Shown here in pieces: positions 18,611-26,902 of a stretch of DNA of 64,000 bases. Under the pieces are notes generated by a model. That model did no database searches and was not told the origin of the DNA. It worked only from the letters and a program-made list of their open reading frames with translations. Every line of letters starts with the position of its first letter. Position 1 is the first letter of the stretch. The position numbers and the translations under genes are program-made. Source of the stretch: Mucilaginibacter gotjawali (GTDB taxonomy: Bacteria > Bacteroidota > Bacteroidia > Sphingobacteriales > Sphingobacteriaceae); NCBI RefSeq assembly GCF_002355435.1, contig NZ_AP017313.1, forward strand, positions 5,332,001 to 5,396,000, written 5' to 3'.

Positions 18611-19002
18611 TCTGCGACACAGATGTAATGATTGATTATTTGGATCATCTGCAAATAAGACATCAAGCCGCCAAATACATTCTTGACAACTTAATAGGGT
18701 TAGATTTCGTAACACTCTCCGCTGTTACAAAGATGGAATTGATAGCAGGAGCGCCAAACAAGGCTGGTCTTGGCAAACTAAACAAGAATATCAGCCGGTT
18801 TAATATATTACTCATTAATCCGGACATCACTTCGTTGACAATACAGCTTATTGAAAATTATAAGCTCAGCCATAATTTAGCTATGCCCGATGCTTTGATA
18901 GCAGCAACCGCGCTCCATACCGGCTTTAAACTATTTACCTTTAATTTGAAAGATTTTAGATTCATTCAAGGTTTGGAGTTTTTTGAAGCTTCAAATCAAT
19001 GA
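18592..19002 (+). CDS. vapC: VapC-like PIN-domain toxin ribonuclease
   Basis: The 136-residue protein starts at GTG (18592) and has the PIN domain acidic residues: Asp in VICDTDVMIDYL at the N-terminus, Glu in VTKMELIAG, Asp in AMPDALIAATAL and the last acidic position in FTFNLKDFRFI. These form the Mg-dependent nuclease site. VapC toxins cleave tRNA or rRNA and are held inactive by the cognate antitoxin, here the overlapping upstream gene. The 19-bp overlap and GTG start suggest translational coupling that keeps toxin below antitoxin. Confidence 0.88.
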   Translation: MEKDKVICDTDVMIDYLDHLQIRHQAAKYILDNLIGLDFVTLSAVTKMELIAGAPNKAGLGKLNKNISRFNILLINPDITSLTIQLIENYKLSHNLAMPDALIAATALHTGFKLFTFNLKDFRFIQGLEFFEASNQ

Positions 19003-19088
19003 CCCTTCCGTAACGATTTTATGACAACCCAACCTGTTTGTCATTTTGTTTTATTCCGTACTTTTAAAAACTTTTTAACTGACTTTTC

Positions 19089-20960
19089 ATGAAGAAACTT
19101 ACCTTTTTGGCTTTAGGCCTCTGCCTTTTGACGTTAAACGCTTTGGCGCAACCCGGCGGTGATGCTGCCTATGTGAAGGATAATTATATCAAATACGAAT
19201 ACCAGGTACCGATGCGCGATGGTATAAAACTGTTCACTTCGGTTTATGTGCCAAAGGATACTTCCAAAAAATACCCGATAATGATGGACCGCACGCCGTA
19301 TAGCGTGGCTCCCTACGGCGCTGATAAATATAAAGGCAGCCTTGGGCCATCCTCCCTGTTTTTACACGACAAATATATTTTTGTTTACCAGGACGTGCGC
19401 GGCCGGTGGATGAGCGAAGGTATTTTCCGCGAGATGACGCCCGAATTGGAGCAGCATAAAACCAATAAAGATGTGGATGAAGGAACCGATACCTACGATA
19501 CCATCGACTGGCTCATTAAAAACATCCCTAACAATACCGGCAAAGTAGGCGCCTGGGGTATTTCCTATCCCGGCTTTTTTACCACCACCTGCTTATTGAG
19601 CCGTCACCCGGCATTGGTAGCGGCGTCGCCGCAGGCGCCGATGTCCGATCTGTACCGCGATGATGCTTTTCATAACGGGGCCTTTATGCTGGCGGCAAAC
19701 TTTAGTTTTTATCCTTTTTTTACCAACAGGCAGGATAATAAGCCAACCCAGGCCCGTGGCAGCGAACTGAAATACGGCACCGAAGACGGGTACGAGTATT
19801 ACATGAAAATGGGTTCGGTAAAAAACTCTAACAAGCCGCAATATTATAACGATACGATCAAACTGTGGAACGAAATGCTGGATCACCCTAATTATGACCA
19901 GCACTGGAAAGACCGCAAAGTATTGCCGCACCTGCACGATATTAAAACCGCTACCCTGGTTACCGGCGGCTGGTATGATGCTGAAGACCTTTACGGCGCT
20001 ATCAATACTTATAAAACTTTAGTAAAAAACAACCCTGCTACCCCTATCTATTTCGCTATGGGCCCATGGGTGCATGGCGGATGGGCGCGAGGAGCGGGCG
20101 ACCATTTGGGCGATGTTGATTTCGGCGGCCCAACCGGGCCATTTTACCGCGAGAAGATAGAGTTTGCCTTTTTCAGTCATTATTTAAAAGGTACAGATAC
20201 GGATATCCCGAAGGTATCCACCTTTGAAACGGGCCTTAATCAGTGGAAAACTTACAAAACCTGGCCGCCAAAAGAAGCAGAGGATAAAAACCTGTACTTG
20301 TTGCCAGGCGGCAAGCTTTCTTTTAATGCGCCAAAAGCATCCTCAGGCCCCGATGAATTCGTGTCTGATCCTACCAAACCGGTACCATTCATCAGTGAAA
20401 CCGACCTGGATATGAAACGTGAATACATGACCGCTGATCAGCGTTTTGCCGAAAGCCGGCCCGATGTATTATCTTACCAGACCGATGTGCTTGATAAGGA
20501 CATTACGCTTGCGGGCAACATTTGGGCAAACCTTAAAGTAAGTACCACAGGCACCGACGCCGATTGGGTAGTTAAAGTAATTGACGTTTATCCTGATAGC
20601 GCCAAAAACAATAAATTTACCGGCCAGGGTGTTTATATGTCGCATTATGAGCAAATGGTACGCAGTGAGGCGATGCGCGGCAAATTCCGTAAAAGCTTTG
20701 AATTCCCGGTGGCATTTACGCCAGGCCAGGTGAGCCCGGTAAATTTCGAGCTGCAGGATGTGCTGCATACCTTTAAAAAGGGGCACCGTATTATGGTACA
20801 GGTACAAAGCACCTGGTTCCCGCTGATTGACCGGAACCCCCAGCGTTTTGAAGATATCATGAAAGCCAGGGATTCAGATTTTCAGAAAGCTACCAATAAG
20901 GTGTATTCAACCAAAGAAAATCCAAGTTATTTAAAAGTGAGGGTAATACCGGGCGAATAA
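19089..20960 (+). CDS. CocE/NonD (X-Pro dipeptidyl-peptidase S15) family hydrolase
   Basis: The 623-residue protein has a signal peptide (MKKLTFLALGLCLLTLNALAQ) and an alpha/beta-hydrolase core. The nucleophile lies in GAWGISYPGFF (Ser near residue 157). The acid is expected in the GGWYDAEDLYG block, and the histidine in GPWVHGGW near residue 330. The C-terminal jelly-roll domain (about 450-620) is typical of the S15/CocE group. Family members are X-Pro peptidases, cocaine esterases and glutaryl-7-ACA acylases, so the natural substrate here is open; a periplasmic peptide or ester is likely. No co-transcribed partner is visible. Confidence 0.9.
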   Translation: MKKLTFLALGLCLLTLNALAQPGGDAAYVKDNYIKYEYQVPMRDGIKLFTSVYVPKDTSKKYPIMMDRTPYSVAPYGADKYKGSLGPSSLFLHDKYIFVYQDVRGRWMSEGIFREMTPELEQHKTNKDVDEGTDTYDTIDWLIKNIPNNTGKVGAWGISYPGFFTTTCLLSRHPALVAASPQAPMSDLYRDDAFHNGAFMLAANFSFYPFFTNRQDNKPTQARGSELKYGTEDGYEYYMKMGSVKNSNKPQYYNDTIKLWNEMLDHPNYDQHWKDRKVLPHLHDIKTATLVTGGWYDAEDLYGAINTYKTLVKNNPATPIYFAMGPWVHGGWARGAGDHLGDVDFGGPTGPFYREKIEFAFFSHYLKGTDTDIPKVSTFETGLNQWKTYKTWPPKEAEDKNLYLLPGGKLSFNAPKASSGPDEFVSDPTKPVPFISETDLDMKREYMTADQRFAESRPDVLSYQTDVLDKDITLAGNIWANLKVSTTGTDADWVVKVIDVYPDSAKNNKFTGQGVYMSHYEQMVRSEAMRGKFRKSFEFPVAFTPGQVSPVNFELQDVLHTFKKGHRIMVQVQSTWFPLIDRNPQRFEDIMKARDSDFQKATNKVYSTKENPSYLKVRVIPGE

Positions 20961-21021
20961 TACCGGCAAATGATGGGCAGCCTTGCTTTATTGACAAAGT
21001 TGTCCATTCTCTTTAAGATTT

Positions 21022-21048
21022 AAGGGAGGCGATATTTTCGCCTTCCTT
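21022..21048. terminator. Bidirectional hairpin between convergent genes
   Basis: An 11-bp stem (AAGGGAGGCGA with TCGCCTTCCTT, one G-T pair) closes a 5-nt loop between the S15 hydrolase and the small phosphoacceptor gene. Neither side has a strong U run, so termination strength is uncertain. Confidence 0.5.
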
Positions 21049-21054
21049 GAATAA

Positions 21055-21285
21055 TTATTCAGTTTCTTTAAGCAGGGCGTTTATTTTTTTTGTGCTGAGG
21101 GAGATCGATTCCAGGTAAAAGGTACAATCTTCGGAAGCATCGGGGATTTCGTAACGTAACTGTTCCAGGGCCAAAAGTATATTTGAAAGCTGGTTATTGA
21201 TATCATGTTTTAAGGTGCGCAAAGTATCATCACTGGTTTTGCCAGGAGAATTGGCTTTAGTTTTATCTTTTGCCGGGCTCTTCAC
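21055..21285 (-). CDS. Small histidine-phosphoacceptor (DHp-like) protein
   Basis: The 76-residue product has a charged N-terminus and then LRTLKHDINNQLSNILLALEQL, which looks like the H-box helix of a histidine kinase (H-D-x-N-N). A second predicted helix follows (SISLSTKKINALLKETE), so it could form the two-helix DHp hairpin. No ATP-binding domain is present. It lies 1 bp downstream of a sigma54-type response regulator gene, so it may pass or remove phosphate from that regulator. A truncated kinase is possible, but the frame is clean, has its own start and is coupled to its neighbour. Confidence 0.65.
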   Translation of the reverse strand: MKSPAKDKTKANSPGKTSDDTLRTLKHDINNQLSNILLALEQLRYEIPDASEDCTFYLESISLSTKKINALLKETE

Positions 21286-21286
21286 G

Positions 21287-22693
21287 TTATTTTATATTGA
21301 TGGCCTTCATTTTATTATAAAGGGTTTTCCTGTCAATATTTAATATTTCAGCAGCTTTGGTTTTATTGAAATTAACTTCCCTCAACACTTTTAATATCGT
21401 TTCGTATTCGGCTTCCAGGGCCGCGTTTTTCAGGTCGTGGCGCACCTCTTTTATTTCAAAGCTTTCGATATGATTGCCATATTCATGGACAGGCATTTTA
21501 AAGTTCGAGATTTCAAGCGGGAGCGCTTTCATCGTAATTTCGTTTCCTTCAGTCAACAATGTTGCCCTGCGCACAACGTTTTTCATTTCGCGCACATTGC
21601 CCTGCCAGCGGTAGTTCATAAAACATTCCACAACTTCCGGAGAGAACGAAACCACATTACGTCCCAGCTCATGGTTTGCCAGCTTTAAAAAATGGTCGGC
21701 CAGCAGCATGATATCATTTCCACGTTCGCGCAGGGGCGGTATAAAGATGCTAAACTCATTAAAACGGTGGTAAAGGTCCTCCCTGAATCTCCCTTTTTGT
21801 ATGCCTTCCTGCAAATTTTCGTTGGTAGCTATAATGATGCGCACATCAAGGTTAATTTCTTTGGTACTGCCAATTCTTTTCACTTTCCGTTCCTGTACGG
21901 TTCGTAATAAGGCCGCCTGGATCTCATAGGATAAATTTCCTACTTCGTCCAAAAACAAAGTGCCGCCGTTTGCCATCTCAAAATGGCCGATCTTGGTATA
22001 TAAAGCGCCGGTAAAGGAGCCTTTTTCGTGGCCGAAGAATTCACTCTGGGCCAGTTCTTTGGTTAACGATCCGCAATCCATCGCTATAAATGGCTGGTTG
22101 TAGCGCGGGCTGTTTAAATGTATGCTCTTTGCAACCGACTCCTTGCCGGTACCGCTTTCGCCCATGATGATCACGCTGTAATTTGTTGGGGCAACCAATT
22201 CTATCTGGCGCAAAAGCTCACGGGATGCACGGCTGTTTCCTAATACAAATTCACCATTAAAGGCTTGTTTTCTATTTTCCCTTGATGATTTATCCTCGTT
22301 ATTTTTTTCGGTTTTATCCTCAATCAGTGCATAATGCGTTTCAATTGCTTTGGTAATGGTATTTAAAATTTCATCCGGATACAAAGGCTTGGTAATATAA
22401 TCATAGGCGCCCATTTTTATCAGCTCAACAGCCATCTTTATGTCCGAGTAGCCGGTAATAATGATCACACCCGTTTTTGGATATTGGGTTTTTATATTTT
22501 TAAGCATTTCGCGGCCATCGGTATCTTCCAGCCTGAAATCGCACAAAACAAGGTTAAAGTCGCCGTTTTTAAGGTACTCCATACCAATAGTGCCGGTTGA
22601 TGCAGTAGTTACATCAAAACCATTTCGTGTCAAAAACTTCGCCAACAGCAACGCAACATTAACTTCATCATCAATGATGAGAATTCTTTTCAT
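21287..22693 (-). CDS. NtrC-family sigma54-dependent response regulator
   Basis: The 468-residue protein has three domains. The receiver (residues 1-120) has the phosphoacceptor Asp in LCDFRLED and the conserved Lys in YITKPL. The AAA+ domain (about 145-390) has Walker A GESGTGKES, the sigma54-contact loop GSFTGA in place of GAFTGA, and Walker B GGTLFLDEVG. The C-terminal Fis-type helix-turn-helix ends in KTAAEILNIDRKTLYNKM. It should activate sigma54 promoters when phosphorylated. No full-length kinase is next to it; the only partner is the tiny DHp-like protein. Confidence 0.93.
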   Translation of the reverse strand: MKRILIIDDEVNVALLLAKFLTRNGFDVTTASTGTIGMEYLKNGDFNLVLCDFRLEDTDGREMLKNIKTQYPKTGVIIITGYSDIKMAVELIKMGAYDYITKPLYPDEILNTITKAIETHYALIEDKTEKNNEDKSSRENRKQAFNGEFVLGNSRASRELLRQIELVAPTNYSVIIMGESGTGKESVAKSIHLNSPRYNQPFIAMDCGSLTKELAQSEFFGHEKGSFTGALYTKIGHFEMANGGTLFLDEVGNLSYEIQAALLRTVQERKVKRIGSTKEINLDVRIIIATNENLQEGIQKGRFREDLYHRFNEFSIFIPPLRERGNDIMLLADHFLKLANHELGRNVVSFSPEVVECFMNYRWQGNVREMKNVVRRATLLTEGNEITMKALPLEISNFKMPVHEYGNHIESFEIKEVRHDLKNAALEAEYETILKVLREVNFNKTKAAEILNIDRKTLYNKMKAINIK

Positions 22694-22729
22694 ACCAGCA
22701 ATTATTGTTTTATCATTAAGGTCGTTTGC

Positions 22730-22743
22730 ATGTTAATTAACAT
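22730..22743. promoter_or_regulatory. 14-bp palindrome upstream of the NtrC-type regulator
   Basis: ATGTTAATTAACAT is a perfect palindrome 37 bp upstream of the regulator's start codon. It may be a regulatory site, perhaps for autoregulation. The rest of the 208-bp gap (22694-22901) shows no gene. Confidence 0.4.
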
Positions 22744-22901
22744 ACTAATCCGCTAATTTATAAATTTAATCCTCTCTTACGTTTTTACGGGGACAAAAGT
22801 TATATTTTGCTGAAAATCATGGCCGGCTTGTGTAAAAAATAGTATCAAAAACACAAAAATGCGCGGCTATGGCAGAAGGGGGGCTGCCAATTATAAAAAA
22901 A

Positions 22902-23684
22902 TCATTCTCCTTTAAAAGCGGGTTTACGTTTTTCTAAAAATGCTGCAATACCTTCCTGGAGGTCCTTGGTTGTAAAACATTTTGAAAATTCTCCGATCTC
23001 CGTTTCAAACCCATTTACCCCATCCTTTACCGCAGCATTTACGGCTGTTATTGCCGAGGCGATTGCAAGCGGCGCCCGCAATAATATTTTACTTAATAAT
23101 TCTTCGGCCTTTCCCAATAATTGCTCCTGGCTCACTACATGGTTTACAAGGCCGCATTGGAGTGCATCAGCGGCAGTAATCATATCAGCGGTCATAATCA
23201 TTTCCATCGCTTTCCCTTTTCCAACCAGTGCGGTTAAACGCTGGGTGCCGCCATAGCCTGGTATCAACCCCAAGGTTACTTCGGGCAACCCCATTTTGGC
23301 ATTTTCAGCGGCGACGCGGATATGACAGGCCATGGCAAGTTCCAATCCACCGCCGAGGGCGAAACCATTTATAGCGGCAATTACCGGCTTGTTCCCATTC
23401 TCTATCTTATCAAAAACAAGTGTTTGTCCCTGCCTTGCTATCTCACCGCCGCCCTCCGAACCTGTATCTTTAAATTCTGAGATATCAGCACCCGCTACAA
23501 AAGCTTTTTGCCCTGCACCGGTAATAATAATTCCGCCAACTTCTGGGTTATTAAAGGCATCTGATAAGGCCGAATGCAATTCAGCCAGGGTGTCTTTATT
23601 TAGGGCATTCAATTTGCTTTCGCGATTGATGATGATGAATTGAATCCGTTCCTTATATTCAATAAGTAAATTTTTAAATGACAT
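22902..23684 (-). CDS. Enoyl-CoA hydratase/isomerase (crotonase) family
   Basis: The 260-residue protein has the crotonase fold landmarks. The oxyanion-hole residue is in KAFVAGADISEF near residue 65, the second in AINGFALGGGLELAMACH near 105, and the acidic residues in GLPEVTLGLIPGYGGTQRL near 135. All support hydration of a 2,3-enoyl-CoA. The neighbour 11 bp upstream is a lone B12-binding domain of the methylmalonyl-CoA mutase type, which hints at branched-chain or propionyl-CoA metabolism. Either beta-oxidation or a specialised CoA ester is possible. Confidence 0.93.
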   Translation of the reverse strand: MSFKNLLIEYKERIQFIIINRESKLNALNKDTLAELHSALSDAFNNPEVGGIIITGAGQKAFVAGADISEFKDTGSEGGGEIARQGQTLVFDKIENGNKPVIAAINGFALGGGLELAMACHIRVAAENAKMGLPEVTLGLIPGYGGTQRLTALVGKGKAMEMIMTADMITAADALQCGLVNHVVSQEQLLGKAEELLSKILLRAPLAIASAITAVNAAVKDGVNGFETEIGEFSKCFTTKDLQEGIAAFLEKRKPAFKGE

Positions 23685-23695
23685 CTTAATTTCCT

Positions 23696-24115
23696 TTAAA
23701 AATTACGGTGCTGATGTACCCATTCCGTAATGTATTTTACAATATCTTTTGTATGGGTACCCGGCGGAAAAAGTTCACCAATGCCCAGTTTTTTTAGTTC
23801 AGCCATGTCTTCCTGCGGGATGATGCCACCGCCGGTAATCAGTACGTCGTCCATCCCTTTTTCTTTTACCAGGTTGATGATCTTCGGGAAAACCGTCATG
23901 TGCGCCCCGGAAAGGATGGAAACACCGATGGCATCCACGTCCTCCTGCAGGGCTGTATTTACCACCATCTCAGGAGTTTGGCGCAACCCTGTATAGATCA
24001 CTTCCATTCCTGCGTCACGCAGCGAGGTTGCAATTATGCGCGCGCCCCGGTCGTGCCCGTCAAGCCCCACTTTGGCCACTAAAACACGAATAGGACGGTT
24101 AAAAGGTTTGCTCAT
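23696..24115 (-). CDS. Free-standing cobalamin-binding domain protein (mutase small-subunit type)
   Basis: The 139-residue protein is a complete B12-binding Rossmann domain: the DxHxxG motif is D19-G-H21-D-R-G24, with His21 as the lower axial ligand, then SILSG near residue 83 and the TGGG loop near 114. It closely resembles the C-terminal domain of acyl-CoA mutases (methylmalonyl- or isobutyryl-CoA mutase). The catalytic TIM-barrel subunit is not in this window. In known two-part mutases the small subunit carries B12 and pairs with a separate large subunit. The adjacent crotonase supports a role in acyl-CoA rearrangement. Confidence 0.88.
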   Translation of the reverse strand: MSKPFNRPIRVLVAKVGLDGHDRGARIIATSLRDAGMEVIYTGLRQTPEMVVNTALQEDVDAIGVSILSGAHMTVFPKIINLVKEKGMDDVLITGGGIIPQEDMAELKKLGIGELFPPGTHTKDIVKYITEWVHQHRNF

Positions 24116-24272
24116 TTAAAACCCTGATTGGTTGCCTGTAAAAGTAATAAGAAATTATGAGCTTGTTAAAATAGTAATCAATAAGAGACCCAACTATTCG
24201 TTTTTAAACGATTTATAAATAAAAACGAAAACAATTTAAATATTACCCGTATAAACAATATTTTTATCGCTT

Positions 24273-25607
24273 ATGCCTTCACAATTGTCGTTAAAAAAAA
24301 TAAGGCCGATACAATTGGTCGCTGTAATTTTCTTTACGGTTTCAGGTGGCCCCTATGGTTTGGAGCCATTGGTATCGTACGCTGGTCAGCATAGCGCATT
24401 ACTTATTTTATTGATCACCCCTTTATTGTGGGATGTGCCTGCTATTTTTACCGTGCTTGAGTTGAACGGTATGATGCCAGTTACCGGCGGCTATTATAAA
24501 TGGGTGAAACATACCTTAGGCACCCGATGGGGTTTTTATGAAGGCTGGTGGACCTGGCTCTATACTTTTATCGATCTCGCCATTTATCCCGGTTTGTTTG
24601 TGGTGTATGCCTCCTTCTTTTTTCCATGGCTGATGGATTACCGGATCCCCATTTGCCTGGTTTTTGTTTGGCTTTCTGCCTTGCTGAATATCTTAGGTAT
24701 AGTTCCGGTAGGTAAAACATCGTTGATATTAGGGGCGGCAGTGGTAACACCGTTCATCATTTTATTTGTACTGGCATTTTACCATCATTCGGTTACCAGC
24801 ATTCCTTCACAAACGCTAAAAGGGGTACCTTTTTCATCATTAGGGATGGCCCTGTACACGGTGATGTGGAACTGCCTGGGCTGGGACAACGTAACCACCT
24901 ATGCCGAAGAAGTTGAACGCCCGGTGAAGTCCTATTTATATTCAACCTTTACAGCTTTTGGACTGGTGATCGTATTATACTTTTTAATTATCCTGGTTTC
25001 GCAGCAAACAGGTATTGATACCGGCAAATTGCAGGAACACGCCTTCCCCGCAGTAGGTGAAGCTATCGGCGGCCACTGGCTGGGGCAGCTGATCGCCCTG
25101 GCAGGTATGGCCAGCACCTTCGGGATCTATGCGGCGGTGTTGCTTTCCGTTTCGCGCGTGCCTAAAGTTATGGCGGATGATGACCTGCTCCCCCATTTTT
25201 TAAACAAACAGCACAAGCGATTTTTAAGCCCTTATGTCTCCATCATTACCTGCTCGCTGGTGGTTAGCCTGATGGTACTATGGCCCTTTGCTGACCTGCT
25301 GATCATTGATGTGACGGTTTACGGCGCCGGTTTATCCCTCGAATATATCTCCTTAATAAAACTACGTAAAGTGGCGCCGGATGCGCCGAGACCATTTAAA
25401 ATACCTTTAAGTATAACCGGCCTTTATATGATGGTGCTGCTGCCCTTCGTGGTTTATTTTGTGGCGCTGGCAGGCGCATTCTCTTCTACGGAACAAGCTG
25501 TTTGGGCAGCAGTTTTTGCTATTGCCGTATTGGCAAGCGCTGAACTGGTGTGGCAGCTGATTCTATGGAAAAAACCCCACCATCGGAAAGGAACGATATT
25601 TCAGTAG
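24273..25607 (+). CDS. APC superfamily amino-acid permease
   Basis: The 444-residue protein has about twelve hydrophobic segments. It contains the APC signature near the first helix (FFTVSGGPYGLEPL, unwound glycine region) and WNCLGWDNVTTYAEEVERP in helix 6, a conserved substrate-proximal stretch. It should import an amino acid or amine with protons. The sequence resembles the plant-like polyamine/LAT-type branch seen in bacteria; substrate is not certain. It lies alone between divergent and convergent neighbours. Confidence 0.88.
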   Translation: MPSQLSLKKIRPIQLVAVIFFTVSGGPYGLEPLVSYAGQHSALLILLITPLLWDVPAIFTVLELNGMMPVTGGYYKWVKHTLGTRWGFYEGWWTWLYTFIDLAIYPGLFVVYASFFFPWLMDYRIPICLVFVWLSALLNILGIVPVGKTSLILGAAVVTPFIILFVLAFYHHSVTSIPSQTLKGVPFSSLGMALYTVMWNCLGWDNVTTYAEEVERPVKSYLYSTFTAFGLVIVLYFLIILVSQQTGIDTGKLQEHAFPAVGEAIGGHWLGQLIALAGMASTFGIYAAVLLSVSRVPKVMADDDLLPHFLNKQHKRFLSPYVSIITCSLVVSLMVLWPFADLLIIDVTVYGAGLSLEYISLIKLRKVAPDAPRPFKIPLSITGLYMMVLLPFVVYFVALAGAFSSTEQAVWAAVFAIAVLASAELVWQLILWKKPHHRKGTIFQ

Positions 25608-25674
25608 AAACGGCAATACTTTGCGTCTCTGACGTTTCTTGAATGATATCGGGAGACGCAATGCTTTGCGTCTC
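25605..25674. repeat. AGACGCAA-type inverted repeat
   Basis: GAGACGCA and TGCGTCTC pair across 25653-25674, and an additional TTTGCGTCTCT copy lies at about 25620-25630. The motif ends exactly at the ThuA stop codon, between convergent genes. Such GTCTC-type palindromes recur in Bacteroidota intergenic regions; here it may double as a terminator. Confidence 0.55.
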
Positions 25675-26438
25675 TACCTTGCAGAGGCCCAAAAAATCGC
25701 GTTGCAAAATATCCTTTTATAAACCTCACTGTTAAATAACACCGGCGAATGCCCCATAAAAATATAAACATTTTTTGCCTTAACATTCGGGTTAGTCCAA
25801 ATGACCGGGTGATCGCCCATTTTGATGTCTGAATTGGGGCTGTAGGTTGATTCATCCACACTGGCAATTACATGCACATTTGGCCGCGGGCTTTTATCAT
25901 AGGTGTACCATTCTTCTTTTTCAACCATAAATGAGGAAGGCACACCTTTCATAACCGGGTGGTGCGGATCTTCTATAATCACTTTAGCCCTGGCAAAGGT
26001 TGGGATATAATTTTTGTAGGTGATGCCCCCCATGAACCCCGAGAACCAGTCCCACATTTTGTAACCGTCAAAGTCGCCAAGCAGGGTGGCATGGTGAAAA
26101 CCGATCCAGCCGCCGCGGCCATTGGTGATATAATCTTCAAATGCTTTTACTGCTTTATCCTTCCAGGCGTACGGCGGATAATCCAACTGGATAAACAATT
26201 GGTATTTACTTAAAAATGCGGAATCGATCAGGTCGGTATTCCGGATATAATCGATGGTAAAATTACTGTCGGCAGCCAGTTTATCCAGCCATGGTCGGGC
26301 TGCTTTGGTATATTCAACATGATGCCCTCCGTTTTCATATAACGCGACTACATGAAAGCGGGGCGCTTTTTGCGAAAAAACCGTTGAATGCCCAATAATG
26401 ATGATTGATACAATTAACAGAAATATTTTCGATCTCAT
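25674..26438 (-). CDS. ThuA domain protein, secreted
   Basis: The ATG at 26438 gives MRSKIFLLIVSIIIIGHSTVFSQ, a clean signal peptide; a longer frame adds an unlikely 18 residues. The mature part reads RFHVVALYENGGHHVEYTKAARPWLD, then YIRNTDLID and LDYPPYAWKD. The GRGGWIGFHHA block near residue 125 matches the glutamine-amidotransferase-like ThuA fold, whose key conserved residues are in this GFHH segment. ThuA proteins associate with trehalose or other sugar utilisation; the biochemical activity is poorly defined. It is 254 residues and probably periplasmic. Confidence 0.88.
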   Translation of the reverse strand: MRSKIFLLIVSIIIIGHSTVFSQKAPRFHVVALYENGGHHVEYTKAARPWLDKLAADSNFTIDYIRNTDLIDSAFLSKYQLFIQLDYPPYAWKDKAVKAFEDYITNGRGGWIGFHHATLLGDFDGYKMWDWFSGFMGGITYKNYIPTFARAKVIIEDPHHPVMKGVPSSFMVEKEEWYTYDKSPRPNVHVIASVDESTYSPNSDIKMGDHPVIWTNPNVKAKNVYIFMGHSPVLFNSEVYKRIFCNAIFWASAR

Positions 26439-26902
26439 AATATCCGGGTTAATGGCACAAGATAAGGCCTTCCCGTGAATTTTAAGTATCAAAATAACGT
26501 GTTTAGCGATTAAAAAATAGTGAAAAAGGCAGATCTTAAAGCCGGGCCTGTGCGATTCCCCTCTTGAGAGGCCTGCCTGCCGGTAGGCAGGGGTGGAGGG
26601 GTCTGGTGACGAGTATGTTTGCTAACACACCCCCGCCACACCACAGGCCAGCGCACCCCTCTCGAGAGGGGAGTTGTCATAGTACTCATATTTCCAATTA
26701 GTTATAGTGCTCAATATGGAGATTTTCCAATCGCCAAACATTTTATTAAATAATTAAGTTCAGCCTGGTTTTTATTACCGCCTGATATTAAGCAGGCAGG
26801 GAAAAAAATCAATTTGTAAAAGGTCCGAATTAAAATAAATCCGAATTCGAACATCCGACATCCGAAATAAATGAATAATATTGATTTAGAATTATCAACC
26901 AA
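26439..26902. repeat. 464-bp intergenic region with palindromic repeats
   Basis: No convincing gene is present. The central part (26558-26672) holds a near-palindrome CCCCTCTTGAGAGG (26558), a CCTGCC...GGCAGG hairpin (26572-26591), and a perfect 16-bp palindrome CCCCTCTCGAGAGGGG (26656-26671). The outer CCCCTC/GAGGGG blocks are inverted, so the whole segment could fold as one structure. The right part (26820-26875) is AT-rich with repeated 'ATCCGA'-like words. The region looks like an interspersed repeat copy between the divergent ThuA and IlvD/Edd genes, and probably also contains their promoters. Confidence 0.55.

Noticed and set aside
26711..26902. 63-residue frame upstream of the IlvD/Edd gene
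   Set aside because: It runs through AT-rich repeat-containing intergenic sequence and touches the start of the true gene; no conservation is apparent.
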